A DNA stretch of 10,399 bases, taken from contig DASUKL010000104.1 in the NCBI GenBank assembly GCA_036278755.1, positions 1 through 10,399 of the forward strand. Reading direction: 5' to 3'. Of this stretch, positions 1-6,724 are shown one piece after another. Source of the stretch: DASUKL01 sp036278755 (GTDB taxonomy: Bacteria; Chloroflexota; Limnocylindria; Limnocylindrales; CSP1-4). The stretch's first letter is position 1, and each line of letters starts with the position of its first letter. Under the pieces are notes generated by a model. The model was not told where the DNA came from and made no database searches. It saw only the letters and a program-made list of their open reading frames with translations. Both the position numbers and the translations under genes were made by a program.

Positions 1-234
1 GGGCGACGTGTTTGGCCAGGTCCGGGGCCGCGTAACCTACGGCGTTAGCCAGGACCGGGGCCTCGGAGTCCTCCGAGCGCCGGCTCGATCGAGGCGGCTG
101 CGGAGATGTCGCTCGGCGAACGGGAAAGGCCCCCCTGGCGAGCTGTCTCATCGGGGGAGCCGATGACGCCATGAGGGCCTTGTGCCGTTTCTAGGGACGG
201 CGCCTTGCAGTCAACATTACGGCGGCGCGCCGGT
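1..234. other. Left-edge region, no confident gene; several short perfect hairpins
   Basis: I recognise no RNA family or protein here. Two perfect inverted repeats are visible: 62-77 (CTCGGA, 4-nt loop, TCCGAG) and 148-166 (TCATCGG, GGGAG loop, CCGATGA). A weaker one lies at 184-201 (GCCGT/ACGGC). On the minus strand a frame opens at ATG 172 (or ATG 151) and runs off the window edge without a stop, about 57 codons, with only a weak AAGG ahead of it. It could be the N-terminus of a gene continuing to the left, but its third-position GC is lower than in the confirmed genes here, so I do not call it a CDS. On the plus strand, frames entering from the left stop at about 33, 48 and 166, so a short C-terminal tail is also possible. 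Confidence 0.35.
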
Positions 235-256
235 GCACCAGAGGGTACTCTGGTGC
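235..256. other. Perfect 9-bp hairpin immediately upstream of tRNA-Leu(UAA)
   Basis: GCACCAGAG (235-243) and CTCTGGTGC (248-256) are exact reverse complements around a GGTA loop. The stem ends two bases before the mature 5' end of the plus-strand tRNA-Leu. There is no T-tract, so it is not a standard intrinsic terminator. It may be a folded pre-tRNA leader, a protein-binding palindrome at the tRNA promoter, or a terminator for a transcript entering from either side. A possible -10 (TACTCT, 246-251) lies inside it, without a convincing -35. Confidence 0.5.
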
Positions 257-258
257 GG

Positions 259-345
259 GCCGAAGTGGCGGAACCGGCAGACGCGGCCGACTTAAACTCG
301 GCTGCCCGCGAGGGCGTCAGGGTTCGAATCCCTGCTTCGGCACCA
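259..345 (+). tRNA. tRNA-Leu(UAA), CCA encoded
   Basis: The acceptor stem pairs GCCGAAG (259-265) with CTTCGGC (335-341), followed by discriminator A and an encoded CCA (343-345). The anticodon stem GCCGA/TCGGC encloses loop CTTAAAC, giving anticodon TAA, which reads UUA. The long variable arm (GCCC...GGGC) marks a class II leucine tRNA. The T-arm CAGGG-TTCGAAT-CCCTG is perfect. It is the only plus-strand gene found and converges on the minus-strand tRNA array that ends at 428. Confidence 0.97.
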
Positions 346-354
346 TCCGCCGTC

Positions 355-373
355 ACGGCCATCTGCTGGCCGT
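355..373. terminator. Candidate bidirectional hairpin between convergent tRNA genes
   Basis: ACGGCCA (355-361) and TGGCCGT (367-373) form a perfect 7-bp stem with a TCTGC loop. It lies between the 3' ends of tRNA-Leu(UAA) (345) and tRNA-Cys (428), where transcripts from both strands should stop. Neither side has a T-run, so intrinsic termination is unproven; the assignment rests on position and the perfect stem. Confidence 0.4.
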
Positions 374-427
374 CCTGCTGCCACGGAGGCGCGGGCCTGG
401 GCGCCGGATCCAGGGAAGGGAGGGAAG

Positions 428-503
428 TGGAGGCGACGAGCGGATTCGAACCGCTGAATAGAGGTTTTGCAGACCTCCCCCTTAGCCACTTGGGTACGTC
501 GCC
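428..503 (-). tRNA. tRNA-Cys(GCA), CCA encoded
   Basis: Read on the minus strand, acceptor GGCGACG (503-497) pairs with CGTCGCC, followed by discriminator T and encoded CCA (430-428). Anticodon stem GAGGT/ACCTC holds loop CTGCAAA, anticodon GCA, cysteine. The T-arm is AGCGG-TTCGAAT-CCGCT. It is the last member of the four-tRNA array Phe-Gly-Gln-Cys, which is probably a single transcript. Confidence 0.97.
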
Positions 504-539
504 TCGTGGAGGCCGATTGTAGTCGGCAGGGCAGGAGGC

Positions 540-613
540 TGGCTGGCCCTCGAGGATTCGAACCTCGGTTCACGGATCCAAAGTCCGCTGTCCTACCACT
601 AGACGAAGGGCCA
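540..613 (-). tRNA. tRNA-Gln(UUG), CCA encoded
   Basis: On the minus strand, TGGCCCT (613-607) pairs with AGGGCCA, then discriminator G and encoded CCA (542-540). The anticodon loop CTTTGGA gives TTG, glutamine (CAA). The T-arm CGAGG-TTCGAAT-CCTCG is perfect. U1-A72 at the acceptor end is a usual glutamine-tRNA feature. Third gene of the Phe-Gly-Gln-Cys array, with spacers of about 35 nt on each side. Confidence 0.97.
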
Positions 614-647
614 GTGGGGGGCCGCCGCGGGCCACTGCGAGGAGGGG

Positions 648-723
648 TGGAGCGGAAGACGGGACTCGAACCCGCGACCCTCACCTTGGCAAGGTGATGC
701 TCTACCAACTGAGCCACTTCCGC
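648..723 (-). tRNA. tRNA-Gly(GCC), CCA encoded
   Basis: On the minus strand, acceptor GCGGAAG (723-717) pairs with CTTCCGC, then T and encoded CCA (650-648). Stem TCACC/GGTGA encloses loop TTGCCAA, anticodon GCC, glycine. The T-arm GCGGG-TTCGAGT-CCCGT ends in one G-T wobble. Second gene of the array. Confidence 0.97.
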
Positions 724-760
724 CTGAGGCGCTACCCGGTCGTCCGGCCGCTCGTCGTGG

Positions 761-836
761 TGGTGCCGAGAGCCAGAATCGAACTGGCGACACCGCGATT
801 TTCAGTCGCGTGCTCTACCAACTGAGCTATCTCGGC
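761..836 (-). tRNA. tRNA-Phe(GAA), CCA encoded
   Basis: On the minus strand, GCCGAGA (836-830) pairs with TCTCGGC, then A and encoded CCA (763-761). Anticodon stem CGCGA/TCGCG with loop CTGAAAA gives GAA, phenylalanine. It is the first gene of the Phe-Gly-Gln-Cys array. A promoter-like element lies 41 nt upstream (877-885), giving a predicted leader of about 34 nt for RNase P to remove. Confidence 0.97.
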
Positions 837-876
837 CCGGTCCAGGACCGGCAACGGCAGTCGGCCGGCGGGCGAG

Positions 877-885
877 AGGATAGCA
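877..885 (-). promoter_or_regulatory. Extended -10 promoter of the Phe-Gly-Gln-Cys tRNA array
   Basis: The minus strand reads GTGTGCTATCCT: a TG, one base, then hexamer TATCCT (882-877). No good -35 is seen 16-18 nt further upstream, which is tolerated by extended -10 promoters. Expected start is near 870. The same GTGCTA core occurs before three other transcription units in this window. Confidence 0.6.
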
Positions 886-888
886 CAC

Positions 889-907
889 GGGCAGGACCCT
901 CCTGCTC
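889..907. terminator. Hairpin downstream of htpX, overlapping the tRNA-Phe promoter spacer
   Basis: GCAGGA (891-896) and TCCTGC (900-905) pair around a 3-nt loop; a G-T and a G-C pair extend the stem to 8 bp (889-907). It lies about 80 nt past the htpX stop and directly upstream of the -10 at 877-882, within the -35 spacer. There is no T-tract. It may end the lemA-htpX transcript, or it may be a binding site; both are inference. Confidence 0.35.
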
Positions 908-985
908 CATCCATGGTTCGCCCCCTGGTCGCGGACGGGCCGCGGCTGATCTTGGATGCGTCCCCGATCGCAGATTGGCCCGGGC

Positions 986-1981
986 TCAGTCGAGGCCCTG
1001 CAGGGCCGCCGCGCTGGCCGCGTCGAGCGGCGGGTCACCGCTGAGGGCCCGGAGGCGGTTGATCCGATCGATGATCGGCGGGTGGGTGGCCATCAGTCCC
1101 GACGCGCGGGCCTCGAACTTCTTGATGGGGTTGACGATGTAGAGGTGTTGGGTGGCCCGATTGGCCACCTCGAGGACCTCCTTGTCCGAGGCGATCTTGG
1201 CCAGGGCCTGCTCGAGCCCGCGCGGGTTGCGGGTCAGCGCGACCGACGAGGCGTCAGCCAGGTATTCGCGCTCCCGGCTGATGGCCAGCTGGACGAAGGT
1301 GGCGAAGATGGGTGCCAGGATGGCCAGGGCGATGGCGATGATGAAGACGATGGCCTGGCCGCCACCCCCTCCTCCGCTCCGGTCGTCCCGCCGGCGCGGG
1401 CCTCCACCCCAGAACGTGAATCGCAGGAAGAAGTCGCCGATGAGGGCCACGCTGCCGACGAGGACGGCCACCAGCAGGGCGAAGCGGATGTCGTAGTTGC
1501 GGACATGGGAGAGCTCGTGGCCGAAGACGCCCTGCAGCTCCTCGCGGTCGAGCTTGTCGAGGAGGCCCGTGGTGATGGCCACCGAGGCGTGCTCGGGGTC
1601 GCGGCCCGTGGCGAAGGCGTTGGGGGCGCTGTCGTCGATGATGTAGACCTTGGGCATGGGCAGGCCTGCGGCCAGGGTCAGCTCCCGCACGACGTTGAGC
1701 AGCTGCGGCGCGCTGCTCTCGTCGACCTGCCGGGCCTGGGAGGCCGAGAGGACGAGGCTGTCGCCGCCGAAGTAAGAGCCCACGCTGAGGACGAAGGCCA
1801 GGACCAGGGCCAGGCCGAGGACGATCCAGCCGGTCGCCAGCTCGCCACTGACCCCATAGCCGATGGCGAAGCCCAGGACGCCCAGGACGGCCGCCACGAT
1901 GACCACGAGGACGATCGAATCGCGGCGGTTCTCGGCGATCTCGTCGTAGAACGAGACGTGAGCGCCGGGTCCTGGTCCCAT
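986..1981 (-). CDS. htpX: HtpX-like M48 zinc metalloprotease, membrane-bound
   Basis: This 331-residue membrane protease should degrade misfolded or damaged membrane proteins with its active site facing the cytoplasm, as HtpX does. The zinc site is visible: HELSH at 155-159 (His155 and His159 as ligands, Glu156 as catalytic base), with the third ligand expected at Glu239 in the SRERE-YLAD motif. The conserved THPP is at about 299-302. Hydrophobic segments lie near 23-43, 49-72, 166-187 and 209-233. Between the last two is a Gly/Arg/Asp-rich loop (about 191-209), probably a flexible linker. The ATG at 1981 has a strong GAGGAGG seven bases upstream. It follows lemA by 27 nt in the same direction, a widespread LemA-protease pairing that suggests joint envelope quality control. 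Length fits the family (about 290-330). Confidence 0.95.
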   Translation of the reverse strand: MGPGPGAHVSFYDEIAENRRDSIVLVVIVAAVLGVLGFAIGYGVSGELATGWIVLGLALVLAFVLSVGSYFGGDSLVLSASQARQVDESSAPQLLNVVRELTLAAGLPMPKVYIIDDSAPNAFATGRDPEHASVAITTGLLDKLDREELQGVFGHELSHVRNYDIRFALLVAVLVGSVALIGDFFLRFTFWGGGPRRRDDRSGGGGGGQAIVFIIAIALAILAPIFATFVQLAISREREYLADASSVALTRNPRGLEQALAKIASDKEVLEVANRATQHLYIVNPIKKFEARASGLMATHPPIIDRINRLRALSGDPPLDAASAAALQGLD

Positions 1982-2008
1982 GGTGGCGCCTCCTCGCGGG
2001 GGCGCGGA

Positions 2009-2713
2009 TCAGCCCTGGGGGGCGGGCGGTGGCGTCTGCGGGCCCGGACCAGGCTCGGAGGCGGGCGGTACGCTCGGCGGCGGGGCGACCGGCGGCGGAG
2101 CCATGGGCGGTACGGGCGGGGCGGCCTGACCCGGCTGGGTCGTCGGGGTGCCGAAACCCAGGTCCACCGTGGGCACCTGCTGGGCCTGCTGCTCGGCCTC
2201 GAAGAACTCCCGCTTGGTGAAGCCGAAGGGACCGGCGATGAAGGCCGAGGGTACCGTCTGGATGGTGTTGTTGTAGTCGAGGACCGTGGCGTTGTAGTGC
2301 TGACGCGAGAAGCTGATCTGGTTCTCGGTCGTCGTCAGCTCCTCCTGGAGCGACAGGACGTTCTGGTTGGCCTTGAGGTCGGGGTAGTTCTCGACCACCG
2401 CGAAGAGCGAGCGGAGGGACTGGGTCAGGGCGTTCTCGGCGGCGGCCGAGGCGGCCGGACCCTGAGCCCCGGCGGCGATGGCCGACGACCGGGCATCGGT
2501 GACCTGGGTCAGCACCTGCTGCTCATAGGCCATATAGCCCTTGACGGCGTTGATCAGGTTGGGGATGAGGTCCCAGCGGCGCTTCAACTGGACCTGGATC
2601 TGGCCCAACGCCTCGTCGACCCGGTTGCGTCGCTGGACGAGGCCGTTGTACAGGCCGGCCACGATCAGGGCCAGGACGACGATGATGACGATGACGATGA
2701 TCAACGGCCCCAT
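2009..2713 (-). CDS. lemA: LemA family membrane protein with proline-rich C-terminal tail
   Basis: A single N-terminal membrane helix (about 4-22) is followed by the LemA helical domain. Family hallmarks visible are YNGLVQRRNRVDEA (22-35), VQLKRRWDLIPNLI (41-54), VKGY (57-60), YPDLKAN (110-116), LQEEL (122-126) and YNATVLDYN (140-148). Usual LemA proteins end around residue 185; here a tail of about 45 residues, mostly Pro, Ala and Gly, is added (about 189-234). The biochemical role of LemA is not settled; genes next to htpX or other M48 proteases suggest envelope stress. The ATG at 2713 has GAGAGGAG upstream with a 7-nt gap to the start. The SD lies in the 17 nt that separate the start from the CCA of tRNA-Val, so the gene is probably transcribed with the tRNAs. 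htpX follows. Confidence 0.93.
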   Translation of the reverse strand: MGPLIIVIVIIVVLALIVAGLYNGLVQRRNRVDEALGQIQVQLKRRWDLIPNLINAVKGYMAYEQQVLTQVTDARSSAIAAGAQGPAASAAAENALTQSLRSLFAVVENYPDLKANQNVLSLQEELTTTENQISFSRQHYNATVLDYNNTIQTVPSAFIAGPFGFTKREFFEAEQQAQQVPTVDLGFGTPTTQPGQAAPPVPPMAPPPVAPPPSVPPASEPGPGPQTPPPAPQG

Positions 2714-2730
2714 CGCGACGCTCCTCTCAT

Positions 2731-2807
2731 TGGTGGGCGGTGGAGGGCTCGAACCTCCGACCCCCTCGGTGTAAGCGAGGTGCTCTGACCCACTGAGCTA
2801 ACCGCCC
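2731..2807 (-). tRNA. tRNA-Val(UAC), CCA encoded
   Basis: On the minus strand, GGGCGGT (2807-2801) pairs with ACCGCCC, then A and encoded CCA (2733-2731). Stem CCTCG/CGAGG with loop CTTACAC gives anticodon TAC, valine. The T-arm GGAGG-TTCGAGC-CCTCC is perfect. It is last of the Leu-Leu-Val set, and lemA begins only 17 nt after its CCA. Confidence 0.97.
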
Positions 2808-2872
2808 GCGGGGCCATCCTACCAGTGCCGGGCCTGCCGGACGGCCGGTCGCGCGCCGGCCACGAGATGAGG

Positions 2873-2957
2873 TGGTGCCCAGGCCGGGACTTGAACCCGG
2901 ATGAGTTGCCTCATACGCCCCTCAAACGTACGCGTATACCAATTCCGCCACCTGGGC
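2873..2957 (-). tRNA. tRNA-Leu(GAG), CCA encoded
   Basis: On the minus strand, GCCCAGG (2957-2951) pairs with CCTGGGC, then A and encoded CCA (2875-2873). Stem TACGT/GCGTA (one T-G wobble) with loop TTGAGGG gives anticodon GAG, leucine (CUC/CUU). A long variable arm (TGAG-GCAA-CTCA) confirms class II. The T-arm CCGGG-TTCAAGT-CCCGG is perfect. Middle gene of the Leu-Leu-Val set. Confidence 0.96.
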
Positions 2958-2997
2958 CAGGTGCTCCGCCAGCGAGCGCCATGCGCTACCGAGTTGC

Positions 2998-3084
2998 TGG
3001 TACCGAGGGAGGGACTTGAACCCACACGACCTTGCGGTCACTAGGTCCTGAACCTAGCGCGTCTGCCTATTCCGCCACCTCGGC
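2998..3084 (-). tRNA. tRNA-Leu(CAG), CCA encoded, with two weak pairs
   Basis: On the minus strand, GCCGAGG (3084-3078) pairs with CCTCGGT, then A and encoded CCA (3000-2998). The first pair is G1-U72, a wobble. Stem CTAGG/CCTAG with loop TTCAGGA gives anticodon CAG, leucine (CUG), which should be a heavily used codon in so GC-rich a genome. The variable arm GACC-GCAA-GGTC is long. The T-stem GTGGG/CCCTC has a U50-U64 mismatch. Elbow, anticodon arm and CCA look intact, so it is probably functional. It is first of the Leu-Leu-Val-lemA-htpX unit, 46 nt downstream of a promoter-like element. Confidence 0.94.
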
Positions 3085-3129
3085 GCCGTGCTCGGGCGGC
3101 CATCGGCCACCCGCCTGCGACGAGCCCGG

Positions 3130-3138
3130 ATGGTAGCA
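3130..3138 (-). promoter_or_regulatory. Extended -10 promoter of the Leu-Leu-Val-lemA-htpX unit
   Basis: The minus strand reads GCGTGTGCTACCAT: TG, one base, then hexamer TACCAT (3135-3130). It matches the element before the Phe tRNA array in a GTGTGCTA core and in distance to the first tRNA (46 and 41 nt). No convincing -35. Expected start near 3123. Confidence 0.6.
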
Positions 3139-3207
3139 CACGCCTCGCCCGTGGCCCAGCCAGTGACGAGGCTCAGGCCAAGCTGAGGATCGAGCGGGCG
3201 GCGCCGC

Positions 3208-3432
3208 TCAGACCGTCGTAAGGGCGTAGGCCGCGACAGAGAAGACGACGAAGACGATGGTCAGGATGATCGTGAAGCGGTAGAGCGTCTTCTCGATGCC
3301 CCGCCGGCTGGTGTAGACCGCCGACTCGCCGCCGAAGGCCGCCCCCAGGCTGGCCCCCCGGGCCTGGAGCAGGATCGAGGCCATGAGGCCGATGCTGACA
3401 AGGATCTGGCCGACGGCCAGGAAGGGGTTCAC
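3208..3432 (-). CDS. secG: Preprotein translocase subunit SecG
   Basis: This 74-residue protein has the SecG layout: first membrane helix (about 5-23), a conserved cytoplasmic loop with LLQARGASLGAAFGG (21-35), and a second helix (about 51-72). SecG is the small accessory subunit of the SecYEG channel and helps SecA-driven export. The start is GTG at 3432, with GAGGAGAG just upstream. The next gene in this direction is tRNA-Leu(CAG), 123 nt away with its own promoter. A promoter of its own overlaps the upstream gpmI stop codon. secG next to tpiA and other glycolytic genes is a recurrent arrangement in Gram-positive-type genomes. Confidence 0.93.
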   Translation of the reverse strand: MNPFLAVGQILVSIGLMASILLQARGASLGAAFGGESAVYTSRRGIEKTLYRFTIILTIVFVVFSVAAYALTTV

Positions 3433-3461
3433 GAAGGCTCTCCTCGGGCTGACGAGGCCGG

Positions 3462-3470
3462 ACTATAGCA
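3462..3470 (-). promoter_or_regulatory. Extended -10 promoter of secG, overlapping the gpmI stop codon
   Basis: The minus strand reads CCCGTGCTATAGT: TG, one base, hexamer TATAGT (3467-3462), the closest of the four to consensus TATAAT. The hexamer includes the gpmI TAG stop (3465-3463). Expected start is near 3455, giving a leader of about 23 nt that carries the secG Shine-Dalgarno. No clear -35. Confidence 0.6.
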
Positions 3471-5033
3471 CGGGCTCGAGCAGCGATCGGCCCGTAGCGC
3501 CCTCCAGGGGTGACTCCCCCATCAGCTCGAGGAGCGTGGGGGCGACGTCGGCCAGGATCCCGTCGTGGAGCCGCCGCCCACGCACCGCCCTGCCGGCCAG
3601 GAGGATCGGCACCGGGCTCAGGGAGTGGGCCGTCACCGGCGCCCCCTGGGCGTCGCGCATGACGTCGGCATTGCCGTGGTCGGCCGTGATGCACAGGAGG
3701 GCGCCCGGGCCGCCGGCCGCGGCGTCTCGCTCGTCCAGGCCAAGGACCGTCCGGGCCACTCGGTCGAGGCAGCCGTCGAGGAAGGTCAGGGCCTGGACCG
3801 TAGGCCCCCAGCGTCCGGTGTGGCCGACCATATCCGGGTTGGCGTAGTTGGCCACGAGGACGTCGTAGTCGCCACCGTCGAGAGCCGCGAGCAAGGCCTC
3901 GGTCACCCCGGCCGCGCTCATCTCCGGCTGGAGGTCGTACGTCGCCACCTTGGGGCTGGGCACCAGACGGCGGTCCTCCCCCGGCCAGGGCGCCTCACGG
4001 CCGCCGTTGAAGAAGTAGGTCACGTGGGCGTACTTCTCGGTCTCGGCCACGTGGAACTGGCGCCAGCCGCGTTCGCTGATGCGCTCGGCCAGGCTGGGCA
4101 CGACCAGGGGCGGGAAGGCCACCTCGACCGGCAGGCCGGCCTCGTACTCGGTCATCGTCACGACCAGCAGCCCCTCCGGGCGCCGCGTTCGCGGGAAGCC
4201 GCTGAACGCGGGCCCATCGACGAGGGCGTGGATGAGCTGGCGGGCCCGATCCGCCCGGAAGTCGCAGTGCACCAGCGCGTCGCCGTCGCGGATCCGGCCG
4301 TCGACCCCCTCGATGACCGTGGGGGTCACGAACTCGTCGTCCTCTCCCCGCTCGTAAGCGGCCTGCACCGCGGCCGTGGCGCTGGGGGCGGTCGCTCCCC
4401 GGCCCGCGACGATGGCCTCGTAGGCCGCCTGGGTCCGCTCCCAGCGCTGGTCGCGGTCCATGCCGAAGAAGCGCCCCCCGACCGTGGCGATGCGGGCGCC
4501 CGGATGCGCGTCGCCCAGCCGGCCGGTCAGGTCCTCGAGGAAGCCCAGGGCCGAGCGAGGCGGCGTGTCACGGCCGTCGAGCAAGGCGTGGACCACGACG
4601 TCCTGGGCCCCCCGGGCTCGAGCCAGGGCGGCCAGGGCGACGAGGTGGCGATCGTTGGCGTGGACCCCGCCCGGTCCGATGAGGCTCACCAGGTGCAGGC
4701 GGCGGCCCGGCTCGGCGGCCCGGTCGCAGGCGTCCCGCAGGGCCGGGTCGCGATCGAACGAGCCAGCGGCGATGGCGGCGTCGATGCGCGGCAGGTCCTG
4801 GAGCACGGGGCGGCCGGAGCCGAGGTTCAGGTGGCCGACCTCGCTGTTGCCCATCTGACCCTCGGGCAGTCCAACGGCCGGGCCGGAGGCTCCGAGGCGG
4901 GCGTGGGGCCAGGCACCCAGGAGCGCCCGCCAGTGCGGCATGGGGGCCGTGGCCACGGCGTCATCGGCCGCTCGCGGGCCCAGCCCGAATCCGTCGAGGA
5001 CCACGAGCACCACAGGCCGCGGCCGGCCTCCGC

Positions 5034-5037
<4 letters not shown>
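3463..5037 (-). CDS. gpmI: 2,3-bisphosphoglycerate-independent phosphoglycerate mutase
   Basis: This enzyme interconverts 3- and 2-phosphoglycerate through a phosphoserine intermediate, using two Mn2+ ions, in the cytoplasm. Numbering from the GTG start, Asp15 in VVLDGFG is a metal ligand and Ser65 in MGNSEVGH is the phosphorylated nucleophile. Other signatures are GGVHAND (123-129), LLDGRDTPP (152-160), FRADRARQ, EKYAHVTYFFNGG, NYANPDMVGHTG and TADHGNAD (451-458, metal ligands). The 524-residue length suits the family (about 510-515). The GTG at 5037 is chosen because its GTGA overlaps the tpiA stop and GAGGGAGG precedes it; the open frame continues upstream but only as tpiA antiframe. Last gene of the operon that starts at tatA. 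Confidence 0.97.
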
Positions 5038-5893
<856 letters not shown>

Positions 5894-5897
<4 letters not shown>

Positions 5898-6724
5898 GGC
5901 ATCGCCGGCCTGCCCGAGCCGTCGTCCAGGCCGGCCTCGGCCTCCAATCGCGCCAGGCTCCGCTGCACGGCCGCCCGACTGACCTCCACCGTCGCGGCCA
6001 GATCGGCCAGGCTGGCCTCGGGCATCTCCTGGCGGGCTCGGGCCACGGCCACGACGACCGGATCCAGGCCCTCCAGCCGACCCGTCCCGTCAAGTGCCTC
6101 GATGGCCGCCAGCTGGCGGCTGCTGGCCCGCACGGCCCGCAGGAGGTTGGCGCCCTCGGCGTTAGCCACCCGGTTCAGGCTGGCCTGCAGGGAGCGGGCC
6201 ACCAGGCGGGCCTCGAGCTCGAGCACGGCCGCCGAGCCGCCGGTCAGGCGGAGGAACCTGAGGACCGAGGCTGCGCTCTTCCAGGTCACGACGCCGGCCG
6301 CCCGGCGGACGCGCCAGCCGGCCGGCAGGCCCAGCTCCGCCAGACGAACCGCCAGACGGGGCGCTTCGCCCGCCTCGACGACGAACTCCAGGTGCGTCCG
6401 GCCGCCGGCCAGGCTCAGTGATCCGCGATGGAGGAAGAGCCCCCGCAGCCAGGCCACCCGGCAATGGTCGGCGGCGGTCTCCCAGACGAAGGCCGCTCCG
6501 GGCCCGGCGTCCCGCTCGAGCCGCACGGCCAGGCGAGCCACGGCCGCGTCAGGGGCGGCGCCAGTGGCCGCCGGACCCAGCCCTGCTCGTTCCGCGGCTC
6601 GGTCGCAGGGCCGCGGCGGATCGATGGCCGCCAGCTCGGCGCGCAGGGCCGACACCAGGGCCCGGGCCCCGTCGTCCCGTCGTCGGGCGCCCTGCCGACC
6701 GCGCCGGTCCTGGCCCTCAGGCAC
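5894..6724 (-). CDS. whiA: Divergent, shortened WhiA-like DNA-binding protein
   Basis: WhiA is a transcription factor joining a LAGLIDADG-homing-endonuclease-like domain to a C-terminal helix-turn-helix; it controls sporulation-septation genes in Streptomyces and affects division in Bacillus. Here residues 24-46 (VSALRAELAAI..RPCDRAAERAG) match the usual N-terminus and 88-115 (CRVAWLRGLFLHRGSLSLAGG..HLEFV) the second LAGLIDADG-like repeat. SLNRVANAEGANLLRAV (182-198) matches the conserved NRxxNxExAN segment; an HTH follows at about 236-262. At 276 residues it is shorter than the usual 310-330: the segment between the two motif halves is only about 40 residues. GTG 6724 overlaps the yvcK stop by 8 nt; GTG 6655 (residue 24) fits the family start better but neither has a strong Shine-Dalgarno. 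Position between yvcK and tpiA supports the name. Confidence 0.8.

Noticed and set aside
1..60. Possible SRP RNA (GGCCAGGTCCGG resembles the apical loop start)
   Set aside because: The expected GGAAGGAAGCAGCC continuation is absent and the flanks do not pair as the SRP hairpin; a covariance-model search would decide.
45..1038. Short open frames over the tRNA array on both strands, with strings such as GFEPRFTDPKSAVLPLDE and RDSNPD
   Set aside because: These are translated tRNA genes, a well-known source of false proteins; each string falls on a tRNA T-arm or anticodon arm.
2714..2730. Nine-codon frame starting at ATG 2730 directly after the tRNA-Val CCA
   Set aside because: It ends just inside lemA with no Shine-Dalgarno of its own; the purine run is better explained as the lemA ribosome site.
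956..2788. 610-codon plus-strand open frame opposite lemA-htpX
   Set aside because: It is the antisense of two clearly recognised genes and also covers tRNA-Val; its Asp run is only the complement of the ATC/GTC codons of the LemA membrane helix. High GC makes stop-free antisense frames common.
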